Assembly (NCBI RefSeq): GCF_012396125.1
Contig: NZ_JAAXOX010000001.1
Span: forward strand, 434,001 to 498,000
Length of the DNA stretch: 64,000 nt
Direction of reading: 5' to 3'
DNA from: Cellulomonas denverensis
Lineage (GTDB): Bacteria; Actinomycetota; Actinomycetes; Actinomycetales; Cellulomonadaceae
In this document: one piece after another, positions 46,002-54,330 of the stretch
How the letters are laid out: each line of letters begins with the position of its first letter
Position numbering within the stretch: position 1 is the first letter of the stretch
Translations under genes and position numbers: made by a program
Notes under the pieces: model-generated
Told to the model about the DNA's origin: nothing
The model's input: only the letters and a program-made list of their open reading frames with translations
Databases searched by the model: none

Positions 46002-46757
46002 ATGACCGCACCCGCCGCCTTCGGACGCCGGGCGAGCGTGCACGCCACGCAGCCGGTGTACGACCGTCGTGCGCCCGCGACCCCCCGGCACCGCTCGATG
46101 CCCGTCACCCCGGGCCGGCGGGCGGTGACCGCGGCGCTGTGGACGATCGTCGTGGTGTTCGGGCTGGCGTATGCGGCGTCGGTGGCGGTGCCGCTGTGGT
46201 TCACGCTCAACGACCAGCGGCTGATGATCGTCACCTCCGGGTCGATGTCCGGATCGGCGGAGGGGGCGTTCGACGCCGGGGACGCCGTGGTGCTGCGGCA
46301 GATCAGCGACCCCTCGGAGCTGCGGGTCGGGCAGGTCGCCTCGTTCTGGCCGGTCGGGTCGGACCAGCTGGTCACGCACCGGATCGTGGCCCTGCAGTCA
46401 CTGCCGGTGATGCAGCAGGACACCGACACCGGCCGGATGGTGCCGACCCTGGATCCGGACACCGGCGAACCGCTGATGCGGCCGTACATCTTCACCAAGG
46501 GCGACGCCAACGCCGCGCCCGACCCGGACGCCACCCCGCTGTCCCAGGTCCGGGGCATCGTGCTGGACGTGCACCCCAAGTGGGGCTGGGTGCTGGCCTG
46601 GGCGGGGTCGCCGATCGGCCGCCTGGTGCTGCTCGGCCCGCCGCTGGCCGCGCTGGCGACCCTGGAACTGCTCGCCCTGCTCCGCGAGCGCCGGGCCCGC
46701 CGGTCCGCCGCTCCGACCCCGCGGCGGGAGGCGGACGATGACCTCCTCCTCACCTGA
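46002..46757 (+). CDS. SipW-like (ER-type, S26B) signal peptidase I
   Basis: 251 residues; membrane spans at ~43-66 and near the C-terminus (~198-225). Catalytic Ser81 in TSGSMSGSAEGA and His126 in LVTHRIVAL. His replaces the usual Lys, marking the archaeal/ER/SipW type. Starts 4 bp after the TasA-like gene and most likely cleaves it. Confidence 0.9.
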   Translation: MTAPAAFGRRASVHATQPVYDRRAPATPRHRSMPVTPGRRAVTAALWTIVVVFGLAYAASVAVPLWFTLNDQRLMIVTSGSMSGSAEGAFDAGDAVVLRQISDPSELRVGQVASFWPVGSDQLVTHRIVALQSLPVMQQDTDTGRMVPTLDPDTGEPLMRPYIFTKGDANAAPDPDATPLSQVRGIVLDVHPKWGWVLAWAGSPIGRLVLLGPPLAALATLELLALLRERRARRSAAPTPRREADDDLLLT

Positions 46758-46932
46758 CCGGGGCCTGAGCCGCACCCAGCGCGTGGTGCTCGGCATCGTC
46801 CTGGCGACCCTCGCCCTCGGACTGCCCGCCGCCGGTCTGGCCCGGGCGGGTTTCGGCGCCGACGCCCAGGTCACGATCACGATCTCGATCGCGCCCACCA
46901 GCCCGGCGCCGACCCCCTCCACCACCCCCTGA
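46738..46932 (+). CDS. Small exported or membrane peptide in the TasA-SipW operon
   Basis: 64 residues. One hydrophobic segment ~16-37 (VVLGIVLATLALGLPAAGLA), a short beta-like stretch AQVTITISIA and a Thr/Pro tail. The ATG overlaps the peptidase gene by 20 bp and has GGGAGG 7 nt upstream, so it is translated. Possibly a second peptidase substrate or a fibre cap; no homologue recognised. Confidence 0.72.
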   Translation: MTSSSPDRGLSRTQRVVLGIVLATLALGLPAAGLARAGFGADAQVTITISIAPTSPAPTPSTTP

Positions 46933-46961
46933 CAGGTCACGATCCGATCAAGTTAGCTAAT

Positions 46962-46983
46962 CCTTAGTTAGGAAAGGCTAAGG
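46962..46983 (+). promoter_or_regulatory. Iron-box-like operator of the siderophore importer
   Basis: CCTTAG and CTAAGG form a perfect 6-bp dyad around 10 nt (TTAGGAAAGG), in the AT-richest part of this region. Its TTAG/TTAGG elements resemble DtxR/IdeR boxes. 69 bp before the substrate-binding-protein start. Confidence 0.6.
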
Positions 46984-47051
46984 TGACCGCGACCGACCGG
47001 CGGGATCTCAGCCGCTCCCGTCCGGCCATCGCCAACCACGGAGAGTTCCAC

Positions 47052-48044
47052 GTGACCGCACCACGCCGTTCCACCGTCGTCGCCGCCACCCTCGCGGCCG
47101 GGCTCCTGGCCCTCACCGGCTGTTCCAGCGCCGAACCGGGCGCCGGCTCCAGCTCCGCGGCTGCGGAGTCCACTGACCCGGGCACCGTCACCATCACCGA
47201 CAACCACGGCGAGATCGAGGTGCCCTACCAGCCCGAGCGGGTGGTCGCCCTGGACAACCACGTCCTGCAGACCCTCAGCGACTGGGACATCGAGCTGGTC
47301 GCCGCCGCCAAGGGCCTGATGGGCACCGGCATCTGGCCGGAGTACCAGGACGACGACGCGATCCTGGACGTCGGCACCCACCGCGAGCCCGACCTGGAGC
47401 AGGTCATCGCCGCCGAGCCGGACCTGATCATCGGCGGCTCGCGGTTCGGCGACTACTACGACGACCTGTCCGGCATCGCCACCACCATCGAGACCGAACC
47501 GCGCGACGACGAGCTGATCACCGACGGCCTGATCCGGCAGGTGACCACCCTCGGCGAGATCTTCGGCAAGCAGGACGAGGCCCAGCAGCTCGCCGACGCG
47601 CTGGAGACCGCCACCGCCGAGGCCGCCGACGCCTACGACGGCCAGAGCACCGTGCTCGGCCTGATCACCTCCGGTGGCGAGATCTCCTACGCCGCCCCCG
47701 GCACCGGTCGCGCGGTCGGCCCGGTGTTCACCGCCCTCGACCTGGTGCCCGCCATCGAGACCGAGGCCGAGGACTCCACCCACGGCGACGACATCTCCCT
47801 GGAGGCGGTCGCCCAGGCCAACCCGGACTGGCTGATCGTGCTCGACCGGGACGGCGCGCTGGACACCGAGGGCTACGTCGCCGCCACCGAGCTGATCGGC
47901 GGCTCCGAGCTGCTGGCCGGCGTCACCGCGGTGCAGGAGGGCCAGATCATCTACCTGGACCCGGACTTCTACCTGACCGAGGACATCCAGGCGTACACGG
48001 CACTGTTCGAGCAGATCCGGGACGCCTTCACCGACGCGGCGTGA
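47052..48044 (+). CDS. Siderophore-binding lipoprotein of an iron ABC importer
   Basis: 330 residues. Lipobox LALTGCSS with Cys24 as the lipid anchor; FepB/FhuD-type fold with VPYQPERVVALDNHVLQTL and NPDWLIVLDRDG. Binds ferric siderophore outside the membrane. The GTG at 47052 has GGAGAG upstream; an in-frame ATG-less extension to 46983 would cover the operator. First gene of a four-gene operon. Confidence 0.93.
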   Translation: MTAPRRSTVVAATLAAGLLALTGCSSAEPGAGSSSAAAESTDPGTVTITDNHGEIEVPYQPERVVALDNHVLQTLSDWDIELVAAAKGLMGTGIWPEYQDDDAILDVGTHREPDLEQVIAAEPDLIIGGSRFGDYYDDLSGIATTIETEPRDDELITDGLIRQVTTLGEIFGKQDEAQQLADALETATAEAADAYDGQSTVLGLITSGGEISYAAPGTGRAVGPVFTALDLVPAIETEAEDSTHGDDISLEAVAQANPDWLIVLDRDGALDTEGYVAATELIGGSELLAGVTAVQEGQIIYLDPDFYLTEDIQAYTALFEQIRDAFTDAA

Positions 48045-49036
48045 CGCGCACGCTCGACCGGGCACCCGCAGCGGCCGTCGCCACCCCGCGCCGGCCGCTG
48101 CGGCGGCTCGCCCTGCCCCTCGCCGTGCTGGTGGTCGCCGGCCTGGTGGTCACCTCGCTGTTCGTCGGGGTCTACGACCTGTCCGCCGAGGGTGGGGCGC
48201 AGATGTTCTGGGCCTCCCGGGTGCCCCGGACCCTGGCGCTGGTGCTGGCCGGGATCGCGATGAGCACCTCCGGCCTGGTGATGCAGCTGCTCACCCAGAA
48301 CAAGTTCGTCGAACCCACCACCACCGGCTCCACCGAGTGGGCCGCCCTCGGCCTGCTGGTCGTCACCCTGCTCGCCCCGCGGGCCGGGCTCACCGTGCAG
48401 ATGCTGGTCGCCAGCGCCGCCGCCCTGGTCGGGACGCTGATCTTCATGACGGTGCTGCGCCGGATCGCCTTCCGGTCCTCGCTCGTCGTGCCCCTGGTCG
48501 GCATCATGCTCGGCGCCGTCGTGTCGTCCTTCACCACCTACCTCGCGGTCTCCACCGACCGGCTGCAGATGCTCGGCACCTGGTTCATGGGCTCGTTCAC
48601 CCAGGTGGTCCGCGGCCGGTACGAGGTGCTGTGGGTGGTCGCGGCGGTGGCGGTGGCGGTCTGGCTGCTCGCCGACCGGCTGACCGTCGCCGGGCTGGGC
48701 AAGGACGTCGCCACCGGGCTCGGGCTGCACTACGACCGGCTGGTGCTGCTCGGCACCGTGCTGGTCGCCGTGTCCACCGGGGTCACCACGGTGGTGGTCG
48801 GCTTCCTGCCCTTCCTCGGCCTGGTGGTGCCGAACATCGTGTCCATGCTGCGCGGCGACGACCTGCGCTCGTCCATCCCCTGGGTCTGCCTGGGCGGGGT
48901 CGCCCTGATCACCGTCTGCGACATCGTCGGCCGGGTGGTCCGGATGCCGTTCGAGGTCCCGGTGTCCATGGTGCTGGGCGTGGTCGGCGCGGCGGTGTTC
49001 CTGGCCCTGATCACCCGGCAGTGGCGCCGTGGCTGA
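48041..49036 (+). CDS. Iron-chelate ABC permease 1 (FecCD)
   Basis: 331 residues with about nine to ten spans. FecCD signature features: RVPRTLALVLAGIAMSTSGLVMQ and the ATPase-coupling loop around LGLVVPNIVSML. GTG overlaps the upstream stop by 4 bp. Confidence 0.93.
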   Translation: MTRTLDRAPAAAVATPRRPLRRLALPLAVLVVAGLVVTSLFVGVYDLSAEGGAQMFWASRVPRTLALVLAGIAMSTSGLVMQLLTQNKFVEPTTTGSTEWAALGLLVVTLLAPRAGLTVQMLVASAAALVGTLIFMTVLRRIAFRSSLVVPLVGIMLGAVVSSFTTYLAVSTDRLQMLGTWFMGSFTQVVRGRYEVLWVVAAVAVAVWLLADRLTVAGLGKDVATGLGLHYDRLVLLGTVLVAVSTGVTTVVVGFLPFLGLVVPNIVSMLRGDDLRSSIPWVCLGGVALITVCDIVGRVVRMPFEVPVSMVLGVVGAAVFLALITRQWRRG

Positions 49037-49997
49037 ACGGGTCTGGCCCCGGTACGCCCTGCTCGGCGCGCTCACCCTGGTCGCCGCCGCCGTGGTGCTC
49101 ACCTACGGAATCAGCGCCGACCCCGGCAGCCGGGCCTTCGACCTGGTGGTGCGGATGCGGCTGACCAGCGTCGGCACCGTCCTGGTGGTCGCGTTCTGCC
49201 AGGGCGTGGCCACCGTGCTGTTCCACACCGTCACCGGCAACCGCATCCTCACCCCGTCGATCATGGGCTTCGACGCGCTGTACACCGTGATGCAGACCGC
49301 ACTGGTCTTCGTCTTCGGCGCCGCGTCGCTGAACGCCACCGACGGGTTGCCGAAGGTGGTGATCCAGAGTGCGCTGATGGTCGGCTTCGCCACCGTGCTC
49401 TACGGCTGGCTGTTCTCCGGCAAACGGTCGAACCTGCACCTGATGCTGCTGGTCGGCGTCGTGCTCGGACTCGGCTTCGGATCGCTGTCCACCGTGATGC
49501 AGCGGCTGCTGACGCCGAGCGAGTTCGACATCCTGTCCGCCCGGCTGTTCGGCAACCTGTCGAACTCCAACCCGCAGTACCTGCCCTGGGCCGCGCTGAT
49601 CTGCGCCGGGGTCGCGGTACTGGTGTGGCGGCGGCGGCACCGGCTGGACGTGCTCGCCCTCGGCCGGGAGACCGCCACCAACCTCGGCCTGCACTACCGG
49701 CGCGAGGTCACCGGCATCCTGATCGTGGTCGCCGTGCTGGTGTCGATCTCCACCACCCTGGTCGGGCCGATGACCTTCCTCGGCTTCCTGGTCGCCACCC
49801 TCGCCTATTCGCTCACCCCCGGCCCCCAGCACGCCCGGGTGCTGCCGATGGCCGTCCTGCTCGGCACCGGCACGCTGCTCACCGGGTACGCGGTGCTCAA
49901 ACACGTCTTCTACGCCGCCGGCATGCTCTCGGTGATCATCGAGTTCGCCGGCGGACTGACTTTCCTGATCCTCCTGCTGCGCAAGGGACTGCGATGA
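49029..49997 (+). CDS. Iron-chelate ABC permease 2 (FecCD)
   Basis: 322 residues with about nine spans and MRLTSVGTVLVVAFCQGVATV at the N-terminus, GPMTFLGFLVATLAYSL in the coupling region. Forms the heterodimeric channel with permease 1; 8-bp overlap with it. Confidence 0.93.
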   Translation: MAERVWPRYALLGALTLVAAAVVLTYGISADPGSRAFDLVVRMRLTSVGTVLVVAFCQGVATVLFHTVTGNRILTPSIMGFDALYTVMQTALVFVFGAASLNATDGLPKVVIQSALMVGFATVLYGWLFSGKRSNLHLMLLVGVVLGLGFGSLSTVMQRLLTPSEFDILSARLFGNLSNSNPQYLPWAALICAGVAVLVWRRRHRLDVLALGRETATNLGLHYRREVTGILIVVAVLVSISTTLVGPMTFLGFLVATLAYSLTPGPQHARVLPMAVLLGTGTLLTGYAVLKHVFYAAGMLSVIIEFAGGLTFLILLLRKGLR

Positions 49998-50755
49998 TCC
50001 GGCTGACCGACGTCACCAAGGACTACCAGGGCACCACGGTGCTCGGGCCGGTCGACCTGGAGATCCCGGCCGGCGGCATCACCGCCCTGGTCGGCGCGAA
50101 CGGGGCCGGCAAGTCCACCATGCTGACCATCATCGGCCGGCTGCTGGACGCCAGTGCCGGGCAGGCCACCGTCGACGGCCGGGACGTGGCCCGCACCCCC
50201 AGCCGCGAACTGGCCACCGTGCTGTCGGTGCTGCGCCAGGAGAACCACTTCGTCACCCGGCTCACCGTGCGCCAGCTGGTCGAGTACGGCCGGTTCCCGC
50301 ACTCCCAGGGCCGGCTCACCGCCACCGACCGCGAGCGAGTGGACACCGCCCTGGAACTGCTCGACCTGACCCACCTGGCGGGCCGGTACCTCGACCAGCT
50401 CTCCGGCGGCCAGCGCCAGCGCGCCTACGTGGCGATGGTGCTCGCCCAGGACACCCGCTACGTGCTGCTGGACGAACCGCTGAACAACCTGGACATGCGG
50501 CACGCGGTCGAGATGATGCACCAGCTCCGCCGCGCCTGCGACCTGCTCGGCTCCACCATCGTCATGGTGCTGCACGACATCAACTTCGCCTCCGCCTACG
50601 CCGACCACATCGTCGCGCTCCGCGACGGGCAGGTGCTGCACACCGGGACGCCGGCCGAGGTCATGCGGCCCGGCGTGCTGGAGGAGGTCTTCGGCACGCC
50701 GGTCCAGGTGATCGACGGCGAGGCCGGGTATCCGCTGGCGGTGTACTACCGCTGA
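49994..50755 (+). CDS. Iron-chelate ABC ATPase
   Basis: 253 residues. Walker A GANGAGKST, signature LSGGQRQRAYVA, Walker B YVLLDEPLNNLD, switch His in VLHDINFA. Last gene of the importer operon, starting at an ATGA overlap. The next 217 bp (50756-50972) hold no gene I can support. Confidence 0.96.
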   Translation: MIRLTDVTKDYQGTTVLGPVDLEIPAGGITALVGANGAGKSTMLTIIGRLLDASAGQATVDGRDVARTPSRELATVLSVLRQENHFVTRLTVRQLVEYGRFPHSQGRLTATDRERVDTALELLDLTHLAGRYLDQLSGGQRQRAYVAMVLAQDTRYVLLDEPLNNLDMRHAVEMMHQLRRACDLLGSTIVMVLHDINFASAYADHIVALRDGQVLHTGTPAEVMRPGVLEEVFGTPVQVIDGEAGYPLAVYYR

Positions 50756-50972
50756 CCGCGGGGCGGCGGTGCCGCGGTGGCAGGGATGGTGGTCGGCCGG
50801 GTGTGCTCGGGGACAGCGGGTCCGGCCGCGAGGTGGAGCGCCGGTCCGCGGTCAGAACGGGTTTGGGTCATGCCATGCGCCGGGCGAGCGCGGGGTGCGG
50901 TCGTGACGTCCGGGCGCGCACCGTCATCCGTTCTGGGCAGCGGGTCCGTCAGTCAGCGAGGTGGGCCACCGG

Positions 50973-52766
50973 TCAGAACGGGATGATCTCGTCGTCCGCG
51001 TCTGCGCTCGGGTGTGCGGGCGGGTGGATCCCCGCGGTCAGGAGCATGCGTGCACCGGTCGCCGTCGTCGGGCGCGCGGGTTGATCGGTCACCGTTGTCA
51101 GGTGCGCTCGTTCATCGGTCGCCGTGGTCGGGGGCGCGGGTTGATCGGTCACCGTTGTCAGGTGCGCTCGTTGGCCGGTTCTGGTGTCGGGTGGGTCGCC
51201 TGGTCGTTGGCGGAGCATGTGGTGGTGGCCGTCGCGTCCGGGAATCGATACGTAGCGGCGGGTGAGGCTGGTCCAGACGATTTCTCCCGCGGCGGTCTGT
51301 TCGATCCGGTGTCCGGCGTGGGTGCGTAGCAGGTGGTCGCGGCGGCACAGGGGTGCGAGGTTGGTGGCGGCGGTGGGGCCGCCGTCCCCGAACGGGATGG
51401 TGTGGTCCAGGTCGCAGGCGACTGCGGGCACGGTGCAGCCGGGTCTGGCGCAGGTGCGGTCGCGGGCGATGACGTGGTCGGCGAGTTCTTGTGGTGGCCG
51501 GTATCGGGTTCTCCCGACGTCCAGGACCGCCCCGGACAGCGGGTCGGTGACCAGGCGCCGCCAGACACCTCCTGCGGCCAGGGCCCGGGCGGTGGCCGCG
51601 TCGATCGGCCCGTGCCCATCCATCTCGGCGGGTTCCTGGTCGGTGCCGATCAGGGTGGACAGGGGCACGGTGACCCGGACCTCGACTCGGGGCCGGGTCA
51701 CCGACGGCGCACGGTGGGCTGATCCCTCGTGATGGTCCCCGTCGGCGCCGTGGTCGTTGTCCTGGCCGTGTCCGGGTAGCAGTGGCGCCCACGCGGGTCC
51801 GACCAGCGCCGCGTCCAGCAGCGCGTCCGCGCGTAGCTGCGCCAGGGTCCGCTCGTCCCCGCCCTGGCGTAGCGCGTGGGCGGAGGCGTCCAGTGCCTGG
51901 TCCAACCGGGCGGCGTCCTGGGCGGGCAGGAACGCCCACACCCCGGCCATCCCGTCCCCCAACGGCTTGGGGCGGGCAACGTGCCGGTCTGCGCGCCCGC
52001 GCCGGCGCCGCAACGCCCCACCATCGGGGTCCACGCGTAGTAGCGCCCGGTCGATGTCACGGGACAGCTGCGCCGCGGTCCGCTCCGACGCACCCGGCAA
52101 CACCGCGGTTTCGACCTCTTCGGCGGTGAACAGGTCCACCCCGGCAAGGCGGCGCACCATCACCCGGGCCCGCGCGGTATCGATCCGCCCGGTGCGCAAC
52201 GCCTGACCGGTACCCGCTAAGTACCGCTCATACGCCAACCCTTCATCGACCAGGGTCTGGGCGGAGCGGCGGCCGATGTTCAGGTAGATCGCCAACTCAT
52301 CCGCCGCAGTGTTCGGGCGGTGCACGTTCCCGGCGTACTCGGGCCAGACCGGGTTCGTCTGCGGCCGCATCGCCAGTTCCGCGGCCACCCTGGCGGAAAC
52401 CGCGTGCGCCCAGGACTCCAACCGCGCCGCGGCCTCAGCGACCGCGGGCAGGTCCAACAAGTCCACAGCGACCGGGTCGAGGTTGGCCAGCATCCGGGCC
52501 AACACCGGACCGTTCTCCGCGAGCATCTCCTCGACCTGGGCGCGCGGGTCCAGGGTCGGGTCGGCTGCCGTCTGTTCGGCCGCGACCCGGGCGGCCAACA
52601 CCGGGTCCTCGACCCACCGCGGCGGCACATCCTCCACCGGCTCGGGCAGACCGCCGTCTTCGAGCCACCACAGGTCACCGCCGACGTCCCACGGGTCGGT
52701 GAACACCCGCGCACCCGACCGCACCGGGAGCTCCCGGAGGTCGTGTTCGCGCAGGTCAAGTGCCAT
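50973..52766 (-). CDS. DUF222/13E12-type HNH endonuclease-like protein
   Basis: 597 residues. Long N-terminal DUF222 helical domain (~90-330) and a C-terminal HNH nuclease domain with CARPGCTVPAVACDLDHTIPFGDG and the following N/H residues. These proteins are multicopy and mobile-like in actinobacteria. After the HNH domain the tail consists of ~20-residue repeats (AHLTTVTDQPA), encoded by two nearly identical 60-bp units at 51061-51180. Start ATG 52766 lies 6 nt after TAGTGT. Function unproven; likely a nuclease or retro-element relic. Confidence 0.9.
   Translation of the reverse strand: MALDLREHDLRELPVRSGARVFTDPWDVGGDLWWLEDGGLPEPVEDVPPRWVEDPVLAARVAAEQTAADPTLDPRAQVEEMLAENGPVLARMLANLDPVAVDLLDLPAVAEAAARLESWAHAVSARVAAELAMRPQTNPVWPEYAGNVHRPNTAADELAIYLNIGRRSAQTLVDEGLAYERYLAGTGQALRTGRIDTARARVMVRRLAGVDLFTAEEVETAVLPGASERTAAQLSRDIDRALLRVDPDGGALRRRRGRADRHVARPKPLGDGMAGVWAFLPAQDAARLDQALDASAHALRQGGDERTLAQLRADALLDAALVGPAWAPLLPGHGQDNDHGADGDHHEGSAHRAPSVTRPRVEVRVTVPLSTLIGTDQEPAEMDGHGPIDAATARALAAGGVWRRLVTDPLSGAVLDVGRTRYRPPQELADHVIARDRTCARPGCTVPAVACDLDHTIPFGDGGPTAATNLAPLCRRDHLLRTHAGHRIEQTAAGEIVWTSLTRRYVSIPGRDGHHHMLRQRPGDPPDTRTGQRAHLTTVTDQPAPPTTATDERAHLTTVTDQPARPTTATGARMLLTAGIHPPAHPSADADDEIIPF
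51061..51180. repeat. Two 60-bp near-identical direct repeats in the DUF222-HNH tail
   Basis: Units 51061-51120 and 51121-51180 share the exact block GGGTTGATCGGTCACCGTTG and more on each side. In frame, so each adds 20 residues; prone to copy-number slippage. Confidence 0.85.
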
Positions 52767-52772
52767 AAGACG

Positions 52773-52778
52773 ACACTA
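52773..52778 (-). promoter_or_regulatory. -10 hexamer for leaderless DUF222-HNH gene
   Basis: TAGTGT on the minus strand, 6 nt before the ATG. Confidence 0.5.
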
Positions 52779-52999
52779 CCCGCCACCACCGACACCCCAA
52801 CCGGAGCAGTCCCGCGACGATCCTGACAGGCCCCAGCCCTTTCGTACCCGACCCACGCACCGCCAGCCCGGCACGGTTCGCGGACACGGGATCCGCGATG
52901 GTGTCGGGCGCACGTCCGGCCCTCCCTCCTCGGCCGGTCCACCCCGCAGCCGTTGGCCCAGCAGGCGCCTTGGTCTCCGGCCCCCGAAGGACTAACGGC

Positions 53000-53029
53000 T
53001 CGACTCCACCGCCGCCACAGGCGTACCGT
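53000..53029 (+). promoter_or_regulatory. Promoter of the FBP-domain leader
   Basis: TCGACT (53000-53005), 18-nt spacer, TACCGT (53024-53029); transcription would start ~53037, 30 nt before the 23-codon ORF. The preceding 52767-52999 holds no gene I can support. Confidence 0.5.
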
Positions 53030-53066
53030 CGACGTCGGTCCGAGCCGGAACGAACGAGGAGCACCG

Positions 53067-53138
53067 ATGCTGGGCATCGCGGGATGCGGGGTGGCCGTCA
53101 TGGCCTGCTTCGCGCGCACCTGCCCCGGCGTCGCCTGA
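53067..53138 (+). CDS. 23-residue leader ORF before the EF-G-binding protein gene
   Basis: MLGIAGCGVAVMACFARTCP then GVA. Strong GAGGAGC ribosome site and own promoter upstream. Stop is 67 nt before the FBP-domain gene. Three Cys residues. GGTCC (53146-53150) could pair with GGACC inside the ribosome site of the downstream gene, giving a simple attenuation device. In staphylococci fusB expression is controlled through a translated leader, so a similar scheme is plausible. Inference only. Confidence 0.5.
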   Translation: MLGIAGCGVAVMACFARTCPGVA

Positions 53139-53205
53139 CCACCAGGTCCACGGCGGCGCGGGACGTCAGCGACCCCGCACACCCCGTCACCCCCAAGGAC
53201 CCCTC

Positions 53206-53709
53206 ATGCGCGCGCTCACCGAGCAGCAGATCCGCTCCGCCTTCGTCAACGCCTCCCGCCGCGAAGCCGCCCAGGCCACCCTCCCCGACCTGGCGAGCCT
53301 GGACTGGGACCGCCTCGACTACCTCGGCTGGCAGGACCGCAAGGCACCCCTGTCCTCCTATGTCGTCGCCGAGGTCGACGGCGAACCGGTCGCCGTCCTG
53401 CTCCGCGCCGCCGAGCGCACCGGCAAGCGCCGCAAGGCCGTCTGCGCCTGGTGCGAGGACGTGGTGGCCACCGACGACGTCGGCCTGTACGTCGCCCGTC
53501 GCGGCGGGGCGGCCGGCCGCAAGGGCGACACCATCGGCACCCTGATCTGTTCCGACTTCCGGTGCTCGCAGAACGTGCGCCGCACGCCCACCCGCTCCGA
53601 GGCCGGGAACGCCTCCGAGGAGGAGCGGGCGATGATCGTCGAGTTGCGGATCGCGGGGCTGCGGGAGCGGTCGGAGAAGTTCCTGCGCGAGGTGGCGCGG
53701 ACGCGCTGA
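53206..53709 (+). CDS. FBP/FusB-type EF-G-binding zinc-finger protein
   Basis: 167 residues. C-terminal treble-clef zinc finger with Cys80 and Cys83 (AVCAWC) and Cys115/Cys120 (LICSDFRC), followed by RRTPTR. This is the FBP-C/FusB family that binds elongation factor G; FusB frees stalled EF-G from the ribosome and gives fusidic acid resistance. The N-terminal ~70 residues form the usual helical part. ATG 53206 with AAGGA upstream. Whether this one protects against fusidic acid is unknown. Confidence 0.88.
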   Translation: MRALTEQQIRSAFVNASRREAAQATLPDLASLDWDRLDYLGWQDRKAPLSSYVVAEVDGEPVAVLLRAAERTGKRRKAVCAWCEDVVATDDVGLYVARRGGAAGRKGDTIGTLICSDFRCSQNVRRTPTRSEAGNASEEERAMIVELRIAGLRERSEKFLREVARTR

Positions 53710-53761
53710 ATCCCTGGTTCATCCCCGCCGAGTGATGCCCCCGCGGCGGCGACCTCCGGAG

Positions 53762-53799
53762 GCTGGTGGGACCGTCCGGGCCTGGGCGGTCCCACCAGC
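53762..53799 (+). terminator. Terminator-like hairpin after the FBP gene
   Basis: 13-bp perfect stem (53762-53774 with 53787-53799), loop of 12; no U tract. Confidence 0.78.
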
Positions 53800-53885
53800 A
53801 GGGAGCACGCTCTCCCGGTTGCTGGCAGTGCTGGATGTGCCCGATCCTGACTTCCCGATCATCACGCCCGCCACGAGGTGAAGAC

Positions 53886-54317
53886 ATGGTCATCTTCTTG
53901 ATCCGGCTCGCGATCTTCCTCGGTTCCTCGGCCCTCGGGCTGTGGGTGACCTCCCTGGTGCTGGACGGCTTCGACCTGAGCGTGTCCGGGTTCGTCGCCG
54001 CCGTCATCGTGTTCACCGTGGTCCAGTCGGTGCTGGCGCCGTTCATCGCCTCGATCGCCAAGCGGTACGCCAGCGCGTTCCTCGGTGGGGTCGGGCTGGT
54101 GTCGACCTTCATCGCGCTGCTGGTGGCGACCGCGTTCACCGGCGGTCTGGAGATCACCGGCGGCGTGGGCACCTGGATCGCGGCGGTGGTGCTGGTGTGG
54201 CTGGTCACGGCGATCGCCACCTGGCTGCTGCCGTTCGTCTTCCTGCGCCGCCGGCTGCAGGAACGCCAGGCCGACGAGCTGCACAAGGCCGACCGGCGCC
54301 GGCGTCCGGCGCAGTGA
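53886..54317 (+). CDS. Phage-holin-family four-span membrane protein
   Basis: 143 residues with four spans (about 4-22, 32-50, 62-85, 95-118) and a basic tail rich in Arg/Lys. The actinobacterial phage_holin_4_2/DUF-type family; no phage genes nearby, so probably a chromosomal membrane protein of unknown role. ATG with GAGGTGA upstream. Confidence 0.78.
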   Translation: MVIFLIRLAIFLGSSALGLWVTSLVLDGFDLSVSGFVAAVIVFTVVQSVLAPFIASIAKRYASAFLGGVGLVSTFIALLVATAFTGGLEITGGVGTWIAAVVLVWLVTAIATWLLPFVFLRRRLQERQADELHKADRRRRPAQ

Positions 54318-54330
54318 GCCTCCGGCTGCC

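Noticed and set aside
50973..52766. Active mobile element or toxin for the DUF222-HNH gene
   Set aside because: No terminal inverted repeats, target duplications or immunity gene were seen; called only as DUF222-HNH.
53886..54317. Prophage remnant signalled by the holin-family protein
   Set aside because: No lysin, tail, integrase or attachment repeats nearby; this holin family is common on actinobacterial chromosomes.
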